A stretch of 64,000 nucleotides of DNA from an uncultured Negativicutes bacterium (lineage in GTDB: Bacteria; Bacillota; Negativicutes; Veillonellales; Megasphaeraceae), in contig CAADUJ010000003.1 of assembly GCA_900752195.1 (NCBI GenBank), positions 107,772-171,771 of the forward strand, given 5' to 3'. This document shows positions 53,463-61,507 of this stretch, piece after piece. Numbering within the stretch: the first letter of the stretch is position 1; each line of letters begins with the position of its first letter. The notes beneath the pieces are model-generated. The model was not told the DNA's origin. It saw only the letters and a program-made list of their open reading frames with translations, and made no database searches. The translations under genes were made by a program, and so were the position numbers.

Positions 53463-53477
53463 ATCTATTAAATAGAT
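53463..53477. promoter_or_regulatory. 15-bp perfect palindrome before the D-lactate dehydrogenase gene
   Basis: ATCTATT-A-AATAGAT, located some ten bases after a TATAAT (53450-53455) in the larA/dehydrogenase gap. The size and symmetry suit an FCD GntR operator. Confidence 0.5.
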
Positions 53478-53516
53478 AAACCCATTTGGGTATGTTTGAG
53501 GGGAAAGGATTTGAGT

Positions 53517-54920
53517 ATGATGCAGTATAATGCAGTAACACCTGAAGTTGTATCGAAACTCCAGTCTATCGTAGGGGAAAAATTCGTCAAGACCGATAAG
53601 GACGTCCTTGAAGTCTATCAGTCTGATGAAAGCCTGACACCGTCTTTATGGCATTTGCCAGAAGTTGTCGTTTCGCCGGCTAATACAGAAGAAGTGGCAG
53701 CCATCGTCAAACTGGCGAATACCTATCATATACCGGTTACACCGCGCAGCGCCGGTACAAGCGTAAGCTGCGGTGCCGTTCCTGTTTGTGGCGGTATCGT
53801 CCTTTTGATGGAACGGATGAATAAGATTTTGGAACTCAATGAAGATGGGATGTATCTCGTTGCCGAAGCGGGGGCTCGGACGATTGACATCCAGAATGCC
53901 GCTCATGATCGGGGACTCATGTATGCCGGCGATCCTTGCAGTGCCGAAAGTTGCCTCATTGGTGGTAACTTGGCAACCAATGCCGGCGGTAATAAAGCCG
54001 TCCGTTATGGTACGACACGACACCAGGTCTATGGTATTGAAGTCGTCCTTCCGAATGGCAAAATCGCCAACCTCGGATCGCCGTTGAAGAAATGCTCCAC
54101 TGGCTATTGCCTGGATCAGCTCATCATCGGTTCGGAAGGTACGTTGGGCATCATTACGAAAGTCATCTTGAAGCTCGTGCCGCTGGCACCGTATCATCTC
54201 GATGTACTGGCCATCTTCACAGATCTTTCTAAAGCAACGGCGCTCGTGCCGAAACTCGTCAAAGCCGGGCTCAACCCGACGTCTGTCGAATTCATGGACA
54301 ATAACTTCGTCAGAAGTTCCAGCGATTACAGTGAATTAAAGCTGCCTCATTATGAAGATGGGTGTTACGACATCATTTCTATTGAAACGTTCAATGAAGA
54401 TGAACTGGATGACAAGATGGAAACAGTAGCGGCTATTTGTGAAGAAGCCGGTGCGACAGATGTCGTCGAAGCAGATGACCGCGTATGGAAGATTCGTCGC
54501 AATTGTCTGGAAAGTACGCGAGTATTCTCCAAAGTCGCTACATCGGAAGATTTGGTCGTGCCTGTACCGAAGATTGCCGAATGTATCCAGACACTCGTAA
54601 AGGAAAGCCAGAATTACGATTTCCTTATCTTCTGCCTCGCCCATGCCGGTGACGGCAATCTCCACTTCCAGATTATGAAACGCGATATGAGCGATGAAGA
54701 ATGGGAAAAACAGCTTGCCGACTTCCGCAGCAAAGCCTATCCGTACGTCTATAGCCTGGGTGGCCGCCTCTCTGGCGAACACGGCATCGGCTATAAACGG
54801 TTGCCGTATATGGAACGCTGCACAGATCCTGTCGAATTGGAATTGATGAAGACCATCAAAAAAGCTGTCGATCCCAATAATATCCTGAACCCCATGAAGG
54901 TCATTGATGCGGGAAACTAA
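53517..54920 (+). CDS. FAD-linked D-lactate dehydrogenase (GlcD/LctD type)
   Basis: A 467-residue flavoprotein of the vanillyl-alcohol-oxidase fold. PCMH FAD domain with PRSAGTSVSCGA near 79-90 and the GGNLATNAGGNKAVRYG segment near 145-161; C-terminal domain with AHAGDGNLHF and SGEHGIGY, which hold the metal-binding histidines. It oxidises D-lactate (or glycolate) and in Megasphaera-type anaerobes passes electrons to an electron-transfer flavoprotein. No etfAB lies next to it. The ATG at 53517 follows GGGGAAAGGA. Together with larA it allows growth on both lactate isomers. Confidence 0.9.
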   Translation: MMQYNAVTPEVVSKLQSIVGEKFVKTDKDVLEVYQSDESLTPSLWHLPEVVVSPANTEEVAAIVKLANTYHIPVTPRSAGTSVSCGAVPVCGGIVLLMERMNKILELNEDGMYLVAEAGARTIDIQNAAHDRGLMYAGDPCSAESCLIGGNLATNAGGNKAVRYGTTRHQVYGIEVVLPNGKIANLGSPLKKCSTGYCLDQLIIGSEGTLGIITKVILKLVPLAPYHLDVLAIFTDLSKATALVPKLVKAGLNPTSVEFMDNNFVRSSSDYSELKLPHYEDGCYDIISIETFNEDELDDKMETVAAICEEAGATDVVEADDRVWKIRRNCLESTRVFSKVATSEDLVVPVPKIAECIQTLVKESQNYDFLIFCLAHAGDGNLHFQIMKRDMSDEEWEKQLADFRSKAYPYVYSLGGRLSGEHGIGYKRLPYMERCTDPVELELMKTIKKAVDPNNILNPMKVIDAGN

Positions 54921-54949
54921 TGTCCCGTCGGGCCGTTACTATATGGTTA

Positions 54950-54993
54950 CTAAAAAGGGCTATACCAAAAAATATTGGTATAGCCCCTTTTTA
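54950..54993. terminator. Bidirectional terminator after D-lactate dehydrogenase
   Basis: CTAAAAAGGG-CTATACCA pairs with TGGTATAGCCCCTTTTTAG (one bulged base); A and T runs on both sides of a convergent gap. Confidence 0.92.
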
Positions 54994-55001
54994 GTAGTCT
55001 G

Positions 55002-55781
55002 TCAGCGGTACAGGCCGTCGATATAGTCTTTGTCTTCTGATGTGATAGTATAATCGGTGCCGGTGTTGTACTTTTGTTCGATGGCATTGTCATCGATGAT
55101 GTACTGGCCTTTGGCAAAGTCCGGTCCTCTGTGGACGAGCCAATGGGCGATACAGCGGGCCATGCGGCTCTCAGGAAGGCTCTTCTTGACGTATTTCCAG
55201 CAGTCATAGGGAATGGCCTTGTGGGGTTCTTTCAAGATGTCTTCGATTTCTAACGTGAAATCGCATTCATGATAGCCGTTTGATACAGCTTCACGGCCGA
55301 CGGTTTCCGTCTTTTTCAGGCCCATATCATAAAGAAAATAATGGTTCCACAAGTGGCGTTCCAGCGTATCGGCAAGAATATCCCGTTCTGCCATGAGCTG
55401 GCATACGTCGTGGTGACAGAGATATAGGAGGTCTAAGAGAAATATGAGGCCATGGCGGGCAAAGGTAAAAGATCTGGCGCCGAGCCAAATTTGACGGAGC
55501 ATGCGATAGTGCTGCCATTCCGCTTCATAATCGCTGTCAAAGAGATTAAGCGGCGTCTGCTGACGGACATAGGCATAGAGTTTCTGCTCTAAGGCATACC
55601 AATCATACAGGGCCTGTCGGCGTTCCTGCCATGAGGCGAGGGTATCCAGGCTCTGGCGATGGAGGCGGTCGAGGCGATTGAGACCAGCTGCGATAACGGC
55701 GACATCGCTATAAGGGCCGCCAGGCTCCTGACTGGCAAATATATGAGCTATATCCGTTTCTGATAATTCCTGCAACTTCAT
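55002..55781 (-). CDS. Hypothetical protein, 259 residues
   Basis: Cytoplasmic-looking protein that I do not recognise. It is rich in Trp, Tyr, Leu and His, mostly helical (for example WQERRQALYDWYALEQKLYAYV near 51-72 in two parts, and RHGLIFLLDLLYLCHHDVCQLM near 109-130), with a charged tail that ends KDYIDGLYR. There is no signal peptide. It lies 23 bases downstream of a LysR gene on the same strand, so both are likely one transcript. Codon use looks like its neighbours. Confidence 0.75.
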   Translation of the reverse strand: MKLQELSETDIAHIFASQEPGGPYSDVAVIAAGLNRLDRLHRQSLDTLASWQERRQALYDWYALEQKLYAYVRQQTPLNLFDSDYEAEWQHYRMLRQIWLGARSFTFARHGLIFLLDLLYLCHHDVCQLMAERDILADTLERHLWNHYFLYDMGLKKTETVGREAVSNGYHECDFTLEIEDILKEPHKAIPYDCWKYVKKSLPESRMARCIAHWLVHRGPDFAKGQYIIDDNAIEQKYNTGTDYTITSEDKDYIDGLYR

Positions 55782-55804
55782 GATGGTATTCCTTCTTTTC
55801 TAGT

Positions 55805-56749
55805 CTATTGCTGTTCCTGTACTGGTTTCTGTTCCTGCTGGCGTAGCTGTTCTTCCTTCTTTTGGGCGTCAAAATACTCGGTAAAGGACTGGACCCATGT
55901 CCGGGCCGGATGGGATAAGAATCCCTTGCTTTTCCATACCATGGCCAGTGTCCACGGAATCTGGGGCTCTACCAAGGGGATATGGACGAGATTTTCGGCA
56001 TCAAGGCGCTTGCAGATCGTACTAGGCAGCAAGGCGATACCGAGTTTCGTTTTGACCGATGCGGCCTGGAAGTCCCAATGGCTGCTCTGACAGACAATCT
56101 TCGGGTGGACCATGATCTTCTGATAGAAGGTTTTAATAAAGGTATGAAGAGAAAAGGATGGCGGATAAAAGACGAGGGGTTCGTCTTTGATTTCGTCAAG
56201 TGTGATCTGGGATTTATGGGCCAGAGGATGATCCGGCCACAGTACGACTTCCAGATTTTCTTCATTAAAGATATAGAAATCGTAGGGCATTTCTGTCGCA
56301 ATCGGCAAGGCGACAAACCCAGCCTGGATGACGCCTTCATCAATGGAGGAAATGATGTCGTTTGAACCGACTTCAAAAAATTCCAGCTCTATTTTAGGAT
56401 AGGATCGCATGAAATAATTGACAAAGGGAGAAATAAATGATGATCCGATCATAGGTGGCACGCCAATGGCCAGATGGCCTGAATCAAGTCGATCTGGCGA
56501 TTCCATCTTTTCGTTGAGATCGGTCAGGTTCTTCATGATTTCTTCGACTTTAGGTAAGAGCCAGGCGCCCGTTTCCGTCAGTTCAATGTGTTTGCCGCGG
56601 CGGCTGAATAATTCCACATTCCAATTATCTTCCAGGGACTTTATACCCTTGCTGATAGATGGCTGGCTGATATGGAGCGCTTTGGAGGCTTTGGTAAAGC
56701 TTTTTTTATGGGCTACTTCGATAAAGTAAGTTAATTGGAATAAATCCAT
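55805..56749 (-). CDS. LysR-type transcriptional regulator
   Basis: A 314-residue regulator: helix-turn-helix at 1-60 (FTKASKALHISQPSISKGIKSLED), effector domain from about 90, and an unusual glutamine/glutamate-rich tail (last 20 residues, QKKEEQLRQQEQ...). The ATG at 56749 starts the standard MDLFQLTYFIEVA and follows AAAGGTGG. It resembles CynR/YybE-type proteins. Its likely targets are the next gene on the transcript or itself. Confidence 0.92.
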   Translation of the reverse strand: MDLFQLTYFIEVAHKKSFTKASKALHISQPSISKGIKSLEDNWNVELFSRRGKHIELTETGAWLLPKVEEIMKNLTDLNEKMESPDRLDSGHLAIGVPPMIGSSFISPFVNYFMRSYPKIELEFFEVGSNDIISSIDEGVIQAGFVALPIATEMPYDFYIFNEENLEVVLWPDHPLAHKSQITLDEIKDEPLVFYPPSFSLHTFIKTFYQKIMVHPKIVCQSSHWDFQAASVKTKLGIALLPSTICKRLDAENLVHIPLVEPQIPWTLAMVWKSKGFLSHPARTWVQSFTEYFDAQKKEEQLRQQEQKPVQEQQ

Positions 56750-57001
56750 AGGTTTTTCCACCTTTCTATTCTGTGTTAATATTACCACAAAATGGCGCGA
56801 AAACATAGCGTATAGTGTATGCTCTTTACAGGGATGGGACGGGGATTTCTCGGTTGCCATACGGCCCAAGGGACCTTAGGCCTCTAACGGCATCTGTTGA
56901 TACCTGAGTACAGGCTATCAGTATTTTATCGGGCCTTTTTGCTACAATAAGTCTAGTAAATGTTGTATAATGGGACTAGGCTATAAGAGAGGATGAAGGG
57001 A

Positions 57002-58189
57002 ATGGCAAAACGATGGATCATGCACGTAGATATGGATGCATTCTATGCGTCTGTAGAACAGCGGGATAATCCAGCTTTGAAAGGCTTGCCTGTCATCGTC
57101 GGTGGCCTTGGCGACAGAGGTGTCGTGGCAACGGCATCGTATGAAGCACGAGCCTATGGCGTTCATTCTGCCATGAGCATCCGTCAGGCCCGGCGCTTGT
57201 GCCCACATGGTGTATTTTTGCCCGTACGCATGGCCCACTACCGTCGTATTTCTCATGAAATACGGATTATTATGTCGCATTATTCGCCGTATATCGAACC
57301 CCTCGCTCTGGATGAGGCCTTTCTGGATATATCGGGGATGAAGTACCATTATGATGACGTTGTCGATATGGGACGGGCCATTAAGGAAGATATTCATCGT
57401 CTTACGGGATTGACGGCCTCGGCTGGTATAGGGCCCAACAAGTTCCTCGCTAAAATCGGCTCGGACATCCGAAAACCGGACGGCCTCGTGTATATCCCGT
57501 ACGGCACAGAAGAATCGTTCCTGGCTCCCCTTCCGGTCAGTCGGATCTGGGGCGTCGGAAAAGTGACGGAACGGGCGCTCATACAGGCTGGCTTCAGCCG
57601 TATTGGCGATATTGCTGCAGCAGGCCCTGAAGCACTGCGCCCTGTCGTAGGCAAGCAGGCACGGCGGATTTACGAACTGTCCAGAGGCATCGATAACAGG
57701 CCCCTCGAAGTATCACGTCGCCCTCAATCACTTGGAAATGAACATACGTATGAGCATGATTTGATGACGCCGGAAGAGATAGATGAACAGTTTCGTCTTC
57801 TCGCCAATGAAGTATCATGGCGACTGCGCCAAAATCACCTGATGGGACGGACCATTACACTGAAGATCCGGTTTTCTGATTTTGAAACCATTACGCGGTC
57901 TCTTACGCTGGAAACCATAGGGACGTGTTCAGAAGAACAACTTTACTTTGCGTGCCGCAGGCTCTATGCCAAGCGGGGGAAGACGAAGGCTATTCGGCTA
58001 TTAGGGTTATCCGTGAGCCAGTTACAGCCTCTTCAAGTGCAAAGTGATCTTTTTTCTGACGATGAAGAGATGAAAGAAAAAGTTGTTGAAGCCATTGATA
58101 CGTTACAGAAACGATTTGGCCGCAAGGCCATTATGAAAGGTTTTTTGTGGGAAATGACCCGCGACGATACTAGTACACATAAGGAGTAA
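57002..58189 (+). CDS. dinB: DNA polymerase IV (DinB, Y family)
   Basis: Error-prone translesion polymerase, 395 residues. Catalytic acids: HVDMDAFYASVEQ (8-20, Asp10) and LDEAFLDISG near 101-110; little-finger domain with the NEHTYEHDL segment near 243. The ATG at 57002 is nine bases after GAGAGG; the ATG at 56993 touches it. No LexA-type box was found in the 252-base upstream gap, which has a TATAAT at about 56967. The following small gene starts six bases after the stop. Confidence 0.95.
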   Translation: MAKRWIMHVDMDAFYASVEQRDNPALKGLPVIVGGLGDRGVVATASYEARAYGVHSAMSIRQARRLCPHGVFLPVRMAHYRRISHEIRIIMSHYSPYIEPLALDEAFLDISGMKYHYDDVVDMGRAIKEDIHRLTGLTASAGIGPNKFLAKIGSDIRKPDGLVYIPYGTEESFLAPLPVSRIWGVGKVTERALIQAGFSRIGDIAAAGPEALRPVVGKQARRIYELSRGIDNRPLEVSRRPQSLGNEHTYEHDLMTPEEIDEQFRLLANEVSWRLRQNHLMGRTITLKIRFSDFETITRSLTLETIGTCSEEQLYFACRRLYAKRGKTKAIRLLGLSVSQLQPLQVQSDLFSDDEEMKEKVVEAIDTLQKRFGRKAIMKGFLWEMTRDDTSTHKE

Positions 58190-58194
58190 AGACT

Positions 58195-58491
58195 ATGGCA
58201 TTATTTACCGTATGCGTCCATACTGGCGAAAATAATAATGGCTATATCCAGTATGACCCAGAAACGAAAGGGCTCACAGTCCATCTCAATGACAAAGTAA
58301 AAGAAAAGGAAGTGTATCAGTTCCTTACGCAAGTACGGCCATGGCATCGGTTTACATCGTTATCGCAATACGATATTGTCCAGGCGGCGGCAACGGATTC
58401 TCTGGATACACTCAAACTGGCATTAGGATATATATGGAAACCGTTAGGAGTCCACGTCGACTGGAGCCGGCCTGTCGATTCTATTCAGTAA
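58195..58491 (+). CDS. Small hypothetical protein, 98 residues
   Basis: A soluble protein with a beta-rich first half (YIQYDPETKGLTVHLNDKVKEK in two parts) and a helical second half. AAGGAG precedes the ATG, and it is only six bases after dinB, so it is surely co-transcribed. Terminator at 58499. I do not recognise a domain. Confidence 0.75.
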   Translation: MALFTVCVHTGENNNGYIQYDPETKGLTVHLNDKVKEKEVYQFLTQVRPWHRFTSLSQYDIVQAAATDSLDTLKLALGYIWKPLGVHVDWSRPVDSIQ

Positions 58492-58498
58492 CATACGG

Positions 58499-58539
58499 AA
58501 TACGCTGTTTTTCCACAGAGGAGGACAGCGTATTTTTTT
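58499..58539 (+). terminator. Terminator of the dinB transcript
   Basis: Perfect AATACGCTGT/ACAGCGTATT stem and a seven-T run; the T-run overlaps the first DnaA box. Confidence 0.9.
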
Positions 58540-58848
58540 ATCCACAATAGTATACGATACAAGTTATCCACTATAATTGTGGATGAAATGTGACTAATTG
58601 TGGATAACCCTTTGAAAGGGCTGTAATATCGCGTTTATAGCCTGTGTATAATCATAGGAAATTGGTGACAAATTGTGGATAACTCATTTTCAGACAAATG
58701 TTAATAAATGGGATAAAATCGTTATAACTACGATGGTTGTGCATGATTTCGGACATTGTGAAAAAACGAAGTTATGCCGATTGTAGACTCTGTGCAAATG
58801 TGGATAACATTTGGTATAACGTATTTTTTTAGGCACAATTGTGTATGA
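58509..58848. other. Cluster of DnaA boxes (candidate DnaA-binding/origin-like locus)
   Basis: Five perfect matches to TTATNCACA or its complement: 58538-58546 (forward), 58599-58607, 58643-58651, 58674-58682 and 58799-58807 (reverse). Four more have one mismatch: 58509-58517, 58564-58572, 58578-58586 and 58840-58848. The reverse-oriented boxes are spaced 21, 44, 31, 125 and 41 bases, close to whole helical turns. An AT-rich stretch (58690-58735) lies between boxes. The 504-base gap has no gene. Confidence 0.85.
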
Positions 58849-58995
58849 AAAAGTAGTCTCAGGTCGCTGCCTCTGGCTGTGACCTCGAAGAAAGCGAAGC
58901 TGTTTTGAGAATATGCGTATGGTGCAAACGAGCCTCCTGTGCCAAAATGTGGTATACTGAGAAACGAACAAAACCTGACAATGGGAGTGATACGA

Positions 58996-60162
58996 ATGAA
59001 AGCGATTATTGATGGATTGATTGTACTGCCTAACGAGATATTAGGTGGTCACATCGTATTATACGAAGGCGATAAAATTGTGGAAATCCGTCCGCGCAAG
59101 GGATACCGATTCGGCTTGTGTACGGATATTGTCGATGCCAATGGTGGATTCGTCTGTCCTGGATTCATTAACGAACATATTCATGGTATTGCCGGTGCGG
59201 ATGCGATGGATGAATCCGATGACGCGCTGACGACGATGCAGAAGGCCCTCCCCAAGACAGGGGTCACATCCTTTTTGCCCACAACTATGACATACGACAA
59301 GGCACGAATCGAAGGTGCGTTGCAGCGGATACGCAATCATGTGGATAACGGCGCTGGTGCTCGCGTCATCGGTGCTCATATGGAAGGGCCTTTTATCAAC
59401 GCCGACTATAAAGGGTCGCAAGAAGCCGCCTACATCGCAACTGGCGATATGCCTTGGCTTGCTCCGTATCAAGACATTATCAAGATCATGACGATTGCAC
59501 CGGAAACGGTATCCCATTCGACGGTAGTAAAAGACATGCACAATGCCGGTATCATCTTGTCCATCGGCCATAGTGCTGCGACATATGAAGAAGTGGAAGA
59601 TGCAGTCCGGAAATTCGACATGTACCATGTGACCCATCTCTTTAATGCCATGCCCCAGTTGCACCACCGCAAGCCTGGTATCATAGGTGCCGCACTTACC
59701 GATGACAAGGCGCATTGCGAACTGATTTGCGACAACCTCCATGTCCATCCGACCGTGCAAAAGCTCGTGTACCGATTGAAAGGGCCTTCTGGCATCATCC
59801 TCGTAACCGATTCTCTCCGGGCTTGCCTCATGGGCGATGGGCCATCTGAATTAGGTGGCCAGAATGTCATGGTCAAACATGGCGAAGCACGCCTTGCCGA
59901 TGGTACCATAGCAGCGAGCGTCGCGGCCATGAACGACGTCGTCCTGAACTTCATCCTCGCCAGCGGGGCCTCCATTCCAGAAGCCGTTTCTATGGCTACG
60001 GTAAATCCGGCAAAGGATTTAGGTATTTTTGACCGTATAGGTTCATTAGAGGCTGGAAAATTAGCGGATATAACTATCTTAGACAGCAATGACTTCCATG
60101 TAAAACAGACTCTTATCGGCGGGAAACTCGTATATGATGAAAACAACAAGGATGAAAGATAG
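58996..60162 (+). CDS. nagA: N-acetylglucosamine-6-phosphate deacetylase
   Basis: Removes acetate from GlcNAc-6-P during amino sugar use and wall recycling. A 388-residue amidohydrolase with His61 and His63 (NEHIHG), Glu130 (HMEGPF), GHSAAT near 194, HLFNAM near 214 and the catalytic Asp in LVTDSLRA. The usual D-x-H-x-H is N-E-H-I-H, which is common in this family. The ATG at 58996 follows GGGAGTG; the frame is open from 58939. 24 bases before nagZ. Confidence 0.94.
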   Translation: MKAIIDGLIVLPNEILGGHIVLYEGDKIVEIRPRKGYRFGLCTDIVDANGGFVCPGFINEHIHGIAGADAMDESDDALTTMQKALPKTGVTSFLPTTMTYDKARIEGALQRIRNHVDNGAGARVIGAHMEGPFINADYKGSQEAAYIATGDMPWLAPYQDIIKIMTIAPETVSHSTVVKDMHNAGIILSIGHSAATYEEVEDAVRKFDMYHVTHLFNAMPQLHHRKPGIIGAALTDDKAHCELICDNLHVHPTVQKLVYRLKGPSGIILVTDSLRACLMGDGPSELGGQNVMVKHGEARLADGTIAASVAAMNDVVLNFILASGASIPEAVSMATVNPAKDLGIFDRIGSLEAGKLADITILDSNDFHVKQTLIGGKLVYDENNKDER

Positions 60163-60186
60163 CACAGGAAAAAGGGGGAACCACAC

Positions 60187-61353
60187 GTGAAGGGCAGGAT
60201 TCATGGTAAGGGTATAGCCGTCATCATCGTCGCCGCCAGTATCGTTGCAGCTATCGTCTTATATCTTTATAGCTTCTATAGCGTCAGAACGCCTTTGTCA
60301 AATGCCATAGATGGCCAGAATCATAATGAACCGTATAGCGTATCAGAACAGGCAAAGGAACTGGCCCAGACTATGACGCCAGAACAGAAAGTGGGCCAGC
60401 TTATGATGATAGGCATCCAAGGGACCGACATCGATGAAGAGAGTTCCTATATCCTTACGCAATACCACGTTGGCAACGTCATTCTTTTTGATCGGAATAT
60501 GCAGTCGCCACAACAGGTAAAAGGACTCAATGAAAAGTTGACGAAAATCGTGACAAAGCAAAGCGGTATCGAGCCTTTTCTGGCCATCGATCAGGAAGGG
60601 GGTTACGTCTTGCGCATGCGAAACGCCTTTCCCCGCGTGCCTAGTGAACAGGAAATAGGTGAATCTGGCGATCCCGAAAAGGCTCGGTATTGGGCAGCTG
60701 AGACCGGTCAGGAATTGAAGAAACTCGGGTTCAATGTCAACTTTGCTCCTGTCGTTGACGTAGATTCCTCATCAGAACGGTCCTATAGTACAGATGCCGA
60801 TACGGTGACAGCCTTTGCGGACGCCGCTGTATCCGGGTATGAAGAAAATCAGATTTGGTGTGCCTTAAAACATTTTCCCGGCATTGGCAGTGTCAAGACA
60901 GACCCGCATATAGAAGGAGACACTGTTATGGCTGATGCTGAAATGTTGCGCCAACGGGATGTGAAGCCCTTTGCACAGCTTATACAGAAACATGATGGGA
61001 AAGACATGTTCATCATGGTATCGAATGTGACTTTTCCCGCTTACGATGCGGCTCTTCCGGCATGCGTGTCGCCGGCCGTTATGACGGATCTCCTGCGCCA
61101 TGAATTAGGATACACAGGCCTCGTTTTTTCGGATGACATGGAAATGGGAGCCATGGCAAACCACTATGCCTTTACGGACATGGGTGTCATGGCCATCAAG
61201 GCTGGTGCTGATATTGTCCTCGTATGCCATGACTATGGCCACGAAAAAGAAACCTATGCAGGCCTTCTGAATGCCTATAAACATGACTATGCATTCCGAA
61301 AGCTCGTCGACGAAAAGGTCGAACACATACTGGAAACCAAGTTAGCGCGATAG
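60187..61353 (+). CDS. nagZ: Beta-N-acetylhexosaminidase NagZ (GH3), membrane-anchored
   Basis: Releases GlcNAc from peptidoglycan fragments. A 388-residue protein with one N-terminal hydrophobic anchor (about 10-30) and a GH3 barrel: DQEGGYVLR near 138, NFAPVVDVD near 180, the KHFPG loop (with the catalytic His/Asp pair in KHFPGIGSVKTDPH, slightly different from the KHFPGHGDT pattern) and the nucleophile Asp in FSDDMEMGA. GTG start after GGGGGAA. With nagA it gives a short GlcNAc recycling route outside and inside the cell. Confidence 0.92.
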   Translation: MKGRIHGKGIAVIIVAASIVAAIVLYLYSFYSVRTPLSNAIDGQNHNEPYSVSEQAKELAQTMTPEQKVGQLMMIGIQGTDIDEESSYILTQYHVGNVILFDRNMQSPQQVKGLNEKLTKIVTKQSGIEPFLAIDQEGGYVLRMRNAFPRVPSEQEIGESGDPEKARYWAAETGQELKKLGFNVNFAPVVDVDSSSERSYSTDADTVTAFADAAVSGYEENQIWCALKHFPGIGSVKTDPHIEGDTVMADAEMLRQRDVKPFAQLIQKHDGKDMFIMVSNVTFPAYDAALPACVSPAVMTDLLRHELGYTGLVFSDDMEMGAMANHYAFTDMGVMAIKAGADIVLVCHDYGHEKETYAGLLNAYKHDYAFRKLVDEKVEHILETKLAR

Positions 61354-61455
61354 GCCTGGCGACTTCTTTGTCGTGATGACAGCCATAGATGACCAGGACT
61401 ACCGTACTGGGACAGGCTGACAGCGCACCGCTGCTGTGCCATGATTCATACAGAA

Positions 61456-61500
61456 AAACGGCAGGGGCAACAAGGTAAATCCTTGTTGCCCCTGCCGTTT
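61456..61500. terminator. Perfect 20-bp stem terminator between nagZ and acyltransferase gene
   Basis: 61456-61475 and 61481-61500 are exact complements (AAACGGCAGGGGCAACAAGG arm) around TAAAT. Its short A/T flanks make it usable from both convergent genes. Confidence 0.93.
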
Positions 61501-61507
61501 AGTATGG

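Noticed and set aside
58509..58848. Calling the DnaA-box cluster the chromosomal origin oriC
   Set aside because: dnaA/dnaN are not adjacent and the genes to the left read toward it, not away; the box cluster is reported without claiming origin function.
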